Below, piece by piece: positions 46,927 through 56,317 of a DNA stretch of 64,000 nt. The first letter of the stretch is position 1, and the number at the start of each line of letters is the position of its first letter. The stretch lies in NCBI GenBank assembly GCA_023212645.1, contig JALBYC010000005.1, forward strand, positions 434,001-498,000. The letters run 5' to 3'. The position numbers and the translations under genes are program-made. This DNA comes from Farysia itapuensis (lineage: Eukaryota > Basidiomycota > Ustilaginomycetes > Ustilaginales > Ustilaginaceae). The notes below the pieces were generated by a model, which was not told the origin of the DNA, did no database searches, and worked only from the letters and a program-made list of their open reading frames with translations.

Positions 46927-47428
46927 CTAGACGATGGGCAAAGGTGTCTGTAGCTTCTCTTGCGCTTCTTGAAGGGCATGACTGGCGGCGACATATTCTT
47001 CTGTCTGCTTAATGGACTCGTCACTGCTCAAGCCGTCCTGCGGAAGATGTAAGCGAAGTCAGTGGGTCTGCAGCGCAGCGACGTGGTCAGCCTCGAACTT
47101 ACAAGAAAGGTCATGAGATCATCGGCTGAGGCTTCTAGACGTTTGCGGCAGTCTGGAATCATTTTGAGACTGTCTTGCAGGACCTCGCGCTGCTTTTTCA
47201 CGTCATGTTCACCTCTGCTCTCATCCTCGATGAACTTCTGGATCCGGGCTTGCTGATCCTTGGCTTCTTGGACGTAGGACGCCTCTTCCTTTGTCAGGCT
47301 GCAAGCGGCAACGAGAGCTGAGAGGTCAGAAAGACGGGCACACGATTGCGGTCTGTCAGAACTACTTACCGCTTGACGCTACCCGTCTTGATCTGAAGCG
47401 TGCGCTTGGTGGTGGGGTCAATCGACAT
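46927..47428 (-). CDS. TBCA: Tubulin-binding cofactor A (Rbl2/TBCA)
   Basis: Three short exons: 47428-47370, 47298-47103 and 47037-46927. Introns of 71 and 65 nt have GTAAGT donors and CTTGCAG / TTCCGCAG acceptors. The joined frame gives 121 residues: MSIDPTTKRTLQIKTGSVKR, then LTKEEASYVQEAKDQQARI, then KMIPDCRKRLEASADDL, ending ...LQTPLPIV. This is the three-helix fold of cofactor A, which captures beta-tubulin during folding and release; the LxIKTGxVKRLxKE and MIPDCRxRLE motifs are diagnostic. Because of the introns no single long frame reveals it. It lies about 4 kb from alpha-tubulin, with the secreted-protein cluster between. Confidence 0.93.
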
Positions 47429-47650
47429 GATGTTGCGTTGCAGAGCTATCGACGTTGACGGATCGGAAAAATTTGACGGATTTTGAAGACCAACACCAGT
47501 GGGCATACGCGTTCTGGAAATCAAAAACGAGCGACTTTCCGTTAAAGCTGAAAGTGCACATGCTGCATGTTGGAGTAGATCCTTCTATTAAATTGGGAAC
47601 AACTGAGACATGCAAGTATTGATGCGATATATATTGATGATAGTTGCTCG

Positions 47651-50080
47651 TTACGGTCTAGGTTTCATCTTGCTGGCAAAGCTCCCCCCGGTGAACGACA
47701 TGCGTGAACCTTTGGTCTTAGCTTTCGTATGAGGTGATGCCGCGAACGCGTTGGCATATGGAGAAGAAGGAACACCTCGTCCACTTTTGCCTGGCTTGAC
47801 TGCCCTCGCAGCCTTCTTTTGCCGTCGTCTTTCCTTTTTAGACAAGGACGAGGAGGAGGCAGAAGACCGCAGAGACACGTCTGGATCATCGGAAGCGTCG
47901 TCGCCATCGAATTCCGGAGTCTGTCCTCGGGCTCCCTTTATGAGAGGTGGTGGTCGACTGTCCACAAGCGACTCATACTCTTCTCTCTCCACCGCGATAC
48001 CAAGCTCTTCCGAGTCATCTCGATCTGGCATGCTTGTAGCGGGACCCTTTCGGTCGGTGCTCTTACTGCCATAGAAACTGGCGGTCGATGTGGGTTTGGA
48101 AGACAGCAAACGATCGAGTTTCTGACTTGTGCCGTTCATTGCCTTTCGAAGCGGCGGCGGAGGAGAGCTGTCTTCTTGGCTCTGATGGCCGTCGCTGTCG
48201 CTGCCGAGTGCCGAGCCGTTCATGCGGAGCGCAGATGAGGGATTGTGCGTTGATATGGCTGACTGTACAGAGCGAGGCGTTTGACCCTGTCCCAAGCGGG
48301 GGGTTTTGGCTGCCTTTGTGGGAGACGAAAGGTCCGAGTCGCTCGCCGCCGACACCTCGTCTTCCGAATCCTGTGAAGACGGGGCTTTGCGTTTCTTGGA
48401 CTTGAAGGGACTGCCGTTCACCAGTCCGTTCAAGCCCGACTTGACAAACCCCGACAGCTTGGACGAGTTGGTCGAGGTGGAAGCAATTGCTTTCTCCAAT
48501 GCTTCGTCCTTCTCACGTAGGTAAAAGAGGAGGTACGCACTTGAATCGTTGACGGGTCCTGACTTTGGCATATCGGAGACGTAGCTGTCGTCCATCTTGG
48601 TCCATTTGCCCGACGGAGAGCGCACGCTGGCGACATAATGACCGCTGTTCGGTCCAGAGCCAAAATGATGGACGACCGCGTAAAGTCTATAGCGAGCAGG
48701 CTCTTTGTTCGCGGACAGGTAGGGCGCTATGTTGATGCTTTCGTCAAAAGAAATGGCGCGGGAAATCTTGCCACCAAAGGCGGTGAATCGTTTCAGGTGG
48801 ATGGTGAGGGCGGGTGGAGGAGTTTCTATGGTGAATTGTTTGGTTGCATCGACCTTTCGCTTGCACTTGTCGCACTTGTACTTTTCCGAGCCGGATAGTC
48901 TATCCTTGGCAACAAAAGTGCGAAAGGCATCCGTGAGGGTGTTGATGCCTTTACGAACGTCCAGGCTTAAATCCATAAAGGGGTCAAAGGTATCCGAGTT
49001 GTGACCACAATGGTGACAAGTGACACGACTTCGAAGTTTGCCTCCAAAAATCTTTTGCACAAAGGTAGACCGACGCAGGGGGTCGTCCGACTTGAGGGAC
49101 TTGGGTGCTCGTGCGAGACAACTTTGCTGCATTGCTTCGAGTAAGAAGCGCAAGTACTCGTGTGCATCCTCTTGACGTCCTTGGCGGAGTGGCTTGGCAA
49201 ACGCCTTGAGATTGCGGTTGAACTCTTGCGGTACATTGGTAGAACGACTGCCTTGCAAAGAACGTTGAGTAAAAGCTTGCATGGCGGTGACAGCATCAAA
49301 GTTGGCACCGGGTCTGCCTCCCAACTCCCCGTGCAGCGCTTCGAGGTCGTTCGTCAGCAACGCGAACGTGAGCGGTGGGGTATGTACGAGGGACTGCATG
49401 ACGCTGTTCATATAACAAGTATTTCCGTAGTTGGACAAACCTGTGGCAACAGGTCGCACTTTGCCCGGAAAGCGAAGCGAGATCTTGAATGGGAACAAAT
49501 CTTGCGAGAGAGCTTTCGACTTTCCTGCTTTCGTTGGAGAAGCAAACCCGCTGTCGGCAGTACCAACATCCTTTGTAAGGAGGGAGTGCTGTTGTTGCTC
49601 TCGTTTGCGCTGTTGTTTGACAGCAAATTCAGGATCGTTGACCGGCGTGATATGCAAGGAGGTATAGTCTTGACTTTGCTTGTCGTTGGACTTGACAAAT
49701 CTGACGGGGTCAGCTAGCAGTGCATGGAGCATGCCTTTTTGTTTGAGCGTCTCCTGTAGCTGATCCGACGATCCATTGCTCAAAATCTGCCTTTGCAGCT
49801 CCTTCTGGTCTAGTGGTGAAGATGGCAGTGAAGTAGAAACAGGTGCTAGGGATGTGTCCTTTGTCGTTACCAGAGAGCCTGAGCTGGCGGATCTCTCGTG
49901 TTTCGGAAGCGACCGGGTGTTCGATTGCGATGAAGCACGGTGATGGCGATTCTTCTGGGGCGAATGTGGATACGAGCGTGCATTTGAGGACGAAGATGGC
50001 GATGGTGGCCTTCGCGCAACCTCTGCCATGATGTTGGACACGCACGGCTCTAAATGAGGCAGTCGAGTGATGGACATCAT
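47651..50080 (-). CDS. Ubiquitin-specific protease, USP36/42 (Ubp10) type
   Basis: 809 residues; the ATG at 50078-50080 starts the frame (a second Met at codon 18 is possible). Residues 1-200 are Ser/Pro/Gln-rich. The catalytic domain spans about 210-525: the Cys box GLSNYGNTCYMNSV with Cys222, two zinc CxxC pairs (TCHHCG, KCDKCK), LTIHLKRF, the His box GSGPNSGHYVAS with His481, and an Asp in KMDDSYVSD. The C-terminal 280 residues are Ser/Asp/Lys-rich, as in USP36/Ubp10, which act on histones and nucleolar substrates. Divergent from VAC14 with 216 bp between starts. Confidence 0.92.
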   Translation of the reverse strand: MMSITRLPHLEPCVSNIMAEVARRPPSPSSSSNARSYPHSPQKNRHHRASSQSNTRSLPKHERSASSGSLVTTKDTSLAPVSTSLPSSPLDQKELQRQILSNGSSDQLQETLKQKGMLHALLADPVRFVKSNDKQSQDYTSLHITPVNDPEFAVKQQRKREQQQHSLLTKDVGTADSGFASPTKAGKSKALSQDLFPFKISLRFPGKVRPVATGLSNYGNTCYMNSVMQSLVHTPPLTFALLTNDLEALHGELGGRPGANFDAVTAMQAFTQRSLQGSRSTNVPQEFNRNLKAFAKPLRQGRQEDAHEYLRFLLEAMQQSCLARAPKSLKSDDPLRRSTFVQKIFGGKLRSRVTCHHCGHNSDTFDPFMDLSLDVRKGINTLTDAFRTFVAKDRLSGSEKYKCDKCKRKVDATKQFTIETPPPALTIHLKRFTAFGGKISRAISFDESINIAPYLSANKEPARYRLYAVVHHFGSGPNSGHYVASVRSPSGKWTKMDDSYVSDMPKSGPVNDSSAYLLFYLREKDEALEKAIASTSTNSSKLSGFVKSGLNGLVNGSPFKSKKRKAPSSQDSEDEVSAASDSDLSSPTKAAKTPRLGQGQTPRSVQSAISTHNPSSALRMNGSALGSDSDGHQSQEDSSPPPPLRKAMNGTSQKLDRLLSSKPTSTASFYGSKSTDRKGPATSMPDRDDSEELGIAVEREEYESLVDSRPPPLIKGARGQTPEFDGDDASDDPDVSLRSSASSSSLSKKERRRQKKAARAVKPGKSGRGVPSSPYANAFAASPHTKAKTKGSRMSFTGGSFASKMKPRP

Positions 50081-50296
50081 CCATCAACACCATAGACACG
50101 ACTTTTCCTTGAATTTTTTTTTGAATCGCGAACTTTTGTCACCCATCAAAGCGCGATTTTGCCTCCACGTCAAAAAGCAGACGTGTTAGAGGCGCACTTT
50201 TCTCTGTTTCCTCGCGTGCAGCGTGAGTGGAGAAAGCAACACTCACACTTGACAACCCGTTGTGCAGCATAAGGCGGGTGTGCTTGGCGTACAGAC

Positions 50297-53200
50297 ATGG
50301 ACGCTACGCTCCAGAAAGCGCTTCTGGATCGTGTGTACGACAAGAGAAAAGCTGCGACACTCGACCTCGAACGGCAAGTCCGGGAATGTCTGGCAAAGGG
50401 CGATCGAGCTCGCGTACATCTCATCGTCCAGCAGCTCTGCTCCTTTCTCACCGTTTCACCGCAGAATGTCAACGCTCGCAACGGAGGCCTCATTGGCTTG
50501 GCAGGTATCGCCATTGCTCTCGGCGTTGAGATTGCGCCGTTTCTTGAACAGATTGCCAAGCCGGTCCTCGCTTGCTTCAACGATCCAGACAGCAAGATTC
50601 GCTACTTTGCCTGCGAAAGCTTCTACAACATCGCCAAAGTGTGCAAGGGAGAGATTTTGGTCTACTTCAACGAAACCTTTGATGCTCTGTCCAAGCTTGC
50701 TGCCGACTCGGAACTCAGTGTCAAAAACGGAGCCGAGCTTCTGGATCGTCTGCTCAAAGACATCGTTTGCGAAGCAGCTCCTCACTACGTCTCTCAGTTC
50801 CAGGACATTGGTGTTATCAGAGCTCACCAGGATGCCACTGAGGGCGTTATGGGCGGTGCGGCTGAGCTTGACGTTGCTCGAGAGAAAGCTCATCAGATAG
50901 ATGTAGATGGAACGGCTGCCAACAAGGTCTTCTCTCTGGCCCGGTTCATACCTCTCCTGTCGGAACGTATGTACGTACTCAGTCCATTTACGCGCAACTA
51001 TCTTGTCAGTTGGATCACTGTCCTTGGCTCAGTTCCCGAACTGGAGCTGGTCAGCTACCTGCCGTCATTCTTGGACGGCCTGCTCAAATATCTTAGCGAC
51101 CCCAACTCCGACGTTCGCGTTGCCACCGCCAATGTGTTGGCGGATTTTCTGCGGGAAATTCAACAGGCAGCTGAGCTCGGCACTCGCAGACATGCCTTTG
51201 AATCACGTCAAGCAGATCGCCAGCACACCGAACGGAAGGGCAAAGGTCAGGAGCGCACAATGGAAATGTCTGATCAAAGTGAAGCGTCTCAGGCGCCAGA
51301 CACAGCTAACACACTCCCAAGAAGTGCAAGTCCAGTGCGGACAACAGAGACGGGGACTTCGGTCGGCTCTTCTAAGTCTGTTCAGGCGAGTGAGCCCGTT
51401 CCAGAACAAGATAAGGCGGAAGTCGAAGGCGAGGACATCTGGGTGGACGGGACAGAAGTCCGAATCGACTATGCTGCCATAATGGAAATTCTCATCACGC
51501 ATATTGGCTTTCCCGATGAAGAGATCCAAGCAACCACACTGCAATGGATCGCTGAATTCCTTCTTGTGGTCAAGGATGTTGTAGTGCCCTTCACCCCGCG
51601 CCTTCTCTCCGCCATCTTGCCAAGTCTCGCACATCACAGTCCAGCTATTGCCAGTGCTGCTCACGCTACCAACATCAACCTCTACCGCGTCATACAAGAT
51701 ATTCCAGTTCCAGCACAGCCGTCTGCACCACCAAATAAAGGCACAGCAAACACTAACAACGCGAACCGAGTCGTCTCCGTGTCCCGCTCGTCCACAAGCG
51801 GTCCAGTGCCTGCGACGCCAGTATCGAATCTGGTGTCTTCTCGACCCCGTACGCTTACATCAACCACTGAGCTGACTGCCGCGGCCTCAACCTTACATTT
51901 GGACGACAACATCAAAGATGTGCACTCTTCTGGACTCGATGAGAGCGCCACTTCGCAACAAGATCCGTTTGATTATCAGATGACCGTCCATGCTCTGACC
52001 CTTCAGCTCGTGGACGAGCATGAAGAAACTCGAGTGACTGCGCTTGAATGGCTCTTGATGCTCCATCACAAAAGTCCGCGCAAAATCCTGTCCATGGACG
52101 ATGGCACTTTTCCCGCACTGCTCAAAACCTTGTCCGACACCTCAGACGACGTCATTCGCTGCGACTTGCGACTGCTCGCTCAGATCAGTTCGGCTTCCGA
52201 GGACTCGTATTTTCACGCTTTCATGGCCAATCTGCTTAATTTGTTCAGCACAGATCGGAGATTGCTCGAGACACGCGGGTCACTGATCATCCGACAGCTG
52301 TGTGCATCCTTGCATACCGAACGTATCTTGCGAACCCTGGCCGAGATTTTGGAAAAGGAGGAGGATCTGGAATTTGCCTCCATCATGGTACAGAATCTCA
52401 ACGTGATTCTCATTACATCGCCTGAGCTCGCCGATTTCCGCAAGAAGCTGCGAAATCTCGATTCACGAGACGGTCAAACGCTATTCGCCAGCATCTATCG
52501 CTCTTGGTGTCACAATGCTGTGGCCGCCTTCAGTCTGTGCCTGTTGGCGCAGGCGTATGAGCATGCCAGTAACCTGCTGACCATCTTTGCCGAACTCGAG
52601 ATCACTGTGTCTCTATTGATCCAGATCGACAAGCTGGTCCAGCTACTCGAGTCGCCCATCTTCACCGCCCTCCGGCTCCAATTGCTCGAGCCGGAGCGGC
52701 ATCCGTACCTGTTCAAGTGTCTGTATGGGATCCTTATGCTGTTGCCACAGAGCTCGGCCTTTGTCACGCTACGTAATAGGCTCAACGCAGTCAACGGACT
52801 CGGCTTCCTTCACTCTGTGCCAAGATCCATCTACGCCCCAAGAAGTACAAGCAAAGTCTCTGCGGCAGCCGGAGCGGTCACAGCCGCTGGAAGCGCAGGA
52901 GCGACGTCAACTACATCGGCACCCCTTTCTGTGCCCGAACTGAAATGGGGTGACTTGCTCAATCATTTCCGTAATCTTCAAAACAAGCACGAACGCGCAC
53001 GCCGACAGTCCACGAGCGGACCAAATGGCACAGTCTCGTCTGACGGTGCAAACTCACGAGAGTCCAACTCTGCACCATCCTTGTCTGCTACAAGGACCGG
53101 TGTGGCTCGAATTCGATCTAGTCAGACTGCAGCCGCCTCGACTGGATCTTTGACCCCCTCCAATTCTACCACTGGACGCTTTGGCCTCGGCGTGAGTACC

Positions 53201-53413
53201 GGCACGGCCACGGGTAATCGTGCTCCCAGCGGAAGCTCGATACCGTCAAGCACAAGCAGCTTCTTTGGCATGAACTTGCCGTCCGTCTCGTCAGCTACCG
53301 GCATCGCCAACATGCGTTCAGCCAGTCCTTCTGCAGCGAGACGGCAAGTCCCCGGTCCAGCTTTGTCAACATCCGGATCACGGAATGTCAGTAAAGGATC
53401 AAACCTGCGCTAG
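50297..53413 (+). CDS. VAC14: PI(3,5)P2 synthesis scaffold Vac14
   Basis: 1038 residues, one exon. Vac14 is the HEAT-repeat scaffold that joins the Fab1 kinase and Fig4 phosphatase on the vacuole/endosome. The N-terminus (LQKALLDRVYDKRKAATLDLE, then LIGLAGIAIALG and CFNDPDSKIRYFACESFYNI) is characteristic. HEAT repeats run to about 440, interrupted by an acidic/Ser-rich insert (about 300-370). The C-terminal Fig4-binding domain lies at about 560-840 (LTLQLVDEHEETRVTALEWL, LEFASIMVQNLNVILITS). The last 180 residues are Ser/Thr/Ala-rich and longer than in yeast. The ATG at 50297 is the first in frame. Confidence 0.95.
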   Translation: MDATLQKALLDRVYDKRKAATLDLERQVRECLAKGDRARVHLIVQQLCSFLTVSPQNVNARNGGLIGLAGIAIALGVEIAPFLEQIAKPVLACFNDPDSKIRYFACESFYNIAKVCKGEILVYFNETFDALSKLAADSELSVKNGAELLDRLLKDIVCEAAPHYVSQFQDIGVIRAHQDATEGVMGGAAELDVAREKAHQIDVDGTAANKVFSLARFIPLLSERMYVLSPFTRNYLVSWITVLGSVPELELVSYLPSFLDGLLKYLSDPNSDVRVATANVLADFLREIQQAAELGTRRHAFESRQADRQHTERKGKGQERTMEMSDQSEASQAPDTANTLPRSASPVRTTETGTSVGSSKSVQASEPVPEQDKAEVEGEDIWVDGTEVRIDYAAIMEILITHIGFPDEEIQATTLQWIAEFLLVVKDVVVPFTPRLLSAILPSLAHHSPAIASAAHATNINLYRVIQDIPVPAQPSAPPNKGTANTNNANRVVSVSRSSTSGPVPATPVSNLVSSRPRTLTSTTELTAAASTLHLDDNIKDVHSSGLDESATSQQDPFDYQMTVHALTLQLVDEHEETRVTALEWLLMLHHKSPRKILSMDDGTFPALLKTLSDTSDDVIRCDLRLLAQISSASEDSYFHAFMANLLNLFSTDRRLLETRGSLIIRQLCASLHTERILRTLAEILEKEEDLEFASIMVQNLNVILITSPELADFRKKLRNLDSRDGQTLFASIYRSWCHNAVAAFSLCLLAQAYEHASNLLTIFAELEITVSLLIQIDKLVQLLESPIFTALRLQLLEPERHPYLFKCLYGILMLLPQSSAFVTLRNRLNAVNGLGFLHSVPRSIYAPRSTSKVSAAAGAVTAAGSAGATSTTSAPLSVPELKWGDLLNHFRNLQNKHERARRQSTSGPNGTVSSDGANSRESNSAPSLSATRTGVARIRSSQTAAASTGSLTPSNSTTGRFGLGVSTGTATGNRAPSGSSIPSSTSSFFGMNLPSVSSATGIANMRSASPSAARRQVPGPALSTSGSRNVSKGSNLR

Positions 53414-53473
53414 TTGCCTGGCGGTAACGTGGTAGACTTGCACAAGCACGACTAATTGGGGATCAAAATTTTA

Positions 53474-54214
53474 TTAGACGATCTTGTCTGCAAGTTCAGG
53501 TAATTGATCGCCGGGAATGAAATGGCGCTCGACGCCATCTTCTGTGATGTCAACCATGCGAATTGTGCCTCCTGAAGAGCCGTCTCTCCTCATAGCCAAT
53601 GACAATGCTGCGTGAGAAAGAGGCAAGACTAAAGTCAGTCACAGCGTGCGATAAAGAGCAAGTGCTCGAAGACACATACCATTTTTGACGAATTCTAGGG
53701 TCTCAGCCTTGCCCCAACCTGTCTTCCAAGTGGCATCACAGTAACCGTAGATATAGGTACTGCCGGAACCGCCGATGGCCCATGGTTGTTCAAAGATCCC
53801 GCCGCCGAGGGGAATGTTGTAGACTTTGCCACCGTCTTGCTTGTCCCAGCCGGCAACAATCAGGCCCGCAGAGAGAGCGTCCTTGTTCTGGTATACTAGT
53901 TCTTGGAAGAGGTTGGCTGCGACTTTTGTTTGCGGTGCTTGGCCCATTTGAGTCCCGTACATATCGAGATAGTAGGTAACAATGTCTGCCAATGCCTGCG
54001 TGTCTGCTGCTGAGCCACTGCGACAGCAGTAGATACGATCAGAGAGGTGTGTGAGCTTGTCGGTTACTCGATTGGCTATGTAGGAACCCATCGTTGTACG
54101 GGAATCGGCACCCATGATGACACCCTTGTCGTAAGCGACAGCCATGATCGAAGTGCCCAGGTCCACCTCCCCCTTTTTGAGGTGGCCGGTGATGTCCATG
54201 CCGTTGATCGCCAT
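53474..54214 (-). CDS. PRE3: 20S proteasome subunit beta-1 (caspase-like)
   Basis: Exons 54214-53680 and 53607-53474. The 72-nt intron (GTATGTGTC...CTCACGCAG) splits the Ala codon in FVKNALSLAMRRDG. The spliced protein has 222 residues. A short propeptide precedes the autocatalytic Gly20-Thr21 (VDLGTSIM). Counting from Thr21 as Thr1, the active-site set Asp17, Arg19 and Lys33 is present (GADSRTT, RVTDK). It ends ...GVERHFIPGDQLPELADKIV. Without exon 2 the protein would be truncated. The longer upstream frame opens at a GTG and is not needed. Divergent from calcineurin B with about 217 bp between starts. Confidence 0.96.
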
Positions 54215-54431
54215 GGCTTTGGTCTTGCGATGGATGGTAGAGCGCAGTTGGAAGGGAAGGTGTTGTGTGGAGTAAAGGGCCGCGTCCTCACGATCACCAA
54301 AGTCTCGTCCGGTTGACGCGCGTGTCCCAATCTGACACGCACCGCCAAAGTCCAACACTTTCGACACTTTCGACGACCACAGACAGCCCCTCCTTCCTGC
54401 CTCTTATCCTCAACCCAATCAGCTCGTCAAG

Positions 54432-54959
54432 ATGGGTCAACAAGGATCACAGCTCCTGTCCGAGATCGAGCAAAACTCAAACTTTTCCTCAAAGGAAATT
54501 CAAAGGCTCAAGAAGCGTTTCATGAAACTCGACCGTGATGGTTCTGGCAGCATTGACAAAGACGAGTTCCTCCAAATCCCACAGATCGCCAACAACCCAC
54601 TGGCGTTGCGTCTGATTGCCATTTTCGACGAGGACGGCGGCGGAACGGTGGACTTCCAGGAGTTTGTCGCTGGACTCAGCGCCTTTTCCAACCAGGGCAG
54701 TCGGGAAGAGAAGCTGCGATTTGCATTCAAGGTCTACGACATGGACCGTGACGGTCTCATCAGCAATGGCGAACTCTTCCTCGTGCTCAAAATGATGGTG
54801 GGCAACAATCTCAAGGACCAACAATTACAACAGATCGTAGACAAGACAATCATGGAGGCCGACACCAATGGAGATGGCAAACTCGACTTTGAAGAGTTTC
54901 AGGCCATGGTCGCAAACACCGACGTCGCAAAACAACTTACTCTCGAAGACCTCTTCTGA
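54432..54959 (+). CDS. CNB1: Calcineurin regulatory subunit B
   Basis: 175 residues. It starts MGQQGSQLL, an N-myristoylation signal of the calcineurin B type. Four EF-hand loops are complete: [36 protein letters not shown] and [12 protein letters not shown]. The linker KVYDMDRDG and the end [12 protein letters not shown] are family-specific and separate it from calmodulin. It activates the calcineurin phosphatase, which controls calcium signalling, stress response and virulence in fungi. No intron. Confidence 0.97.
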   Translation: MGQQGSQLLSEIEQNSNFSSKEIQRLKKRFMKLDRDGSGSIDKDEFLQIPQIANNPLALRLIAIFDEDGGGTVDFQEFVAGLSAFSNQGSREEKLRFAFKVYDMDRDGLISNGELFLVLKMMVGNNLKDQQLQQIVDKTIMEADTNGDGKLDFEEFQAMVANTDVAKQLTLEDLF

Positions 54960-55081
54960 CCTCAACGCACCGCCTCTCTGCCATCCACGTCCATCTTCGT
55001 GTCTGTTACCCAATGTATTATTTTTCTCGAGCTTTGCGTGCAGGTAGGCTTTCGTGTCGGCACAGCCAAGGCCGTGCACAT

Positions 55082-55811
55082 CTATGAGGAGGCGAATCGC
55101 ACCTTGGCTAACGGAGCCAGCAGCTCCGATAGTGACATCGGTGTTGATGCGATCTGTGGCGCCGTAGACCTTGATGACGTCGAAAAACCTTTGCGCTCGA
55201 GTCGGTTGAGCTTTTTAGCAGTGCGGGCGTTCGCCTGTGTTTGTTGGCCACGAACAGGCAAGTGAGCGGCATGTCTTCGACCAACGTAGGTACCTATCAC
55301 ACGGTGGTGGTTGATATTGGCACGCAAGACACGACGCAGATCTTCTTCGAGCTTGATCTGGCGCAGAGGGTCTTTGTTGACATCTCGCTGCATGCTTGCT
55401 GGCAGCTTTTCGAGTGGCGTTTGCTCGACCTCCTTCATCACTGACGAGACAGTCGTGGGAGAAAACAGGGAGGCCGGGATCGCGACGGTGGGTTGCGCCT
55501 TTCGTGGCGGAATGCTTGCTGGTGAAGATAGGTACGCGGAAAGCTCGGTGATTTGAGCTTCTGTGATTGACGACACAAGCGCTCGATCATGCAGCAACAA
55601 TCGAGCACACAACAGCTTGGCTGTATGGTAACTGATCCCATAGAACGAGGTCAAAGCAATCTGATGACGACGCAAGGGAGGACAGAAAGGAGTCAGTAAG
55701 GTCCTGTCTCGTCAGAGGTCCTTCCGGCAATGCCCACTGGGTGAGTGGACAAATCAAGAGACATACCTTGACCATCTCATGCTCGGGTAAGTGAACACCT
55801 AGCAAAAACAT
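55082..55811 (-). CDS. SWS2: Mitochondrial small-subunit ribosomal protein uS13m
   Basis: Exons 55811-55767 and 55660-55082. The 106-nt intron runs from GTATGTCTC to CGTCATCAG. The spliced protein has 207 residues, beginning [15 protein letters not shown] and continuing [18 protein letters not shown]. uS13 motifs follow: [20 protein letters not shown], which contacts the 16S-like rRNA head region. A central insertion (about 45-95) separates the N-terminal and rRNA-binding parts, as in fungal mitoribosomes. An in-frame ATG at 55964 would add a basic Arg/Ser-rich leader; I prefer 55811 because fungal homologues start near FxLGV. Confidence 0.9.
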
Positions 55812-56317
55812 CTTGGCAAATCCTCTGGAAGCCTGTACGGCGCTACGTCGATGCGAGCGGACCGATCTGGCAGGCTCCTTGTGAGGACTTTGACTGATTA
55901 GGCTGTACGTAGGTCGAGGAGGCCGACCCGACACTGTGACTCTCAAAATCTTCCCAAAGATCATTACCGGCACGTGACCTCACAAGTCTAACACTTCCCT
56001 AGCGTTTTTTTTGATTTTGTCGATATCGTCGATCTCGGCGACCGATCGGCGATTCCGGCTAATTCGGCCTCTAAACTCAATTTCAGTCAATTCTCTCTCT
56101 TGGGCGTCGGAACGGCACCTCGGGCAAATCGGTCTACTGTTACTACTACAACAATGACAGCAAGAAAACACAGGAGAGGGACGAGACAGAAGTGGAGAGA
56201 ACGACGGCAGAAGCGTGAGATGAAAAAGTGAGGAAATGGTGGGGATATAAATAGAGAGGTATCACGCGCAAGGCAGCAATGTGAGGATGATCGCTAGGGT
56301 ATGTGCGTGGTTCAGAG
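55812..56317. other. uS13m upstream region and 3' flank of the LisH gene
   Basis: 506 bp. It holds the possible N-terminal extension of uS13m (to 55964) and the 3' UTR of the LisH gene. No RNA gene seen. Confidence 0.4.

Noticed and set aside
53680..54367. Longer N-terminus for proteasome beta-1 (start at 54367)
   Set aside because: That start is a GTG, and the added residues are unlike beta-1 propeptides. The ATG at 54214 gives the expected short propeptide.
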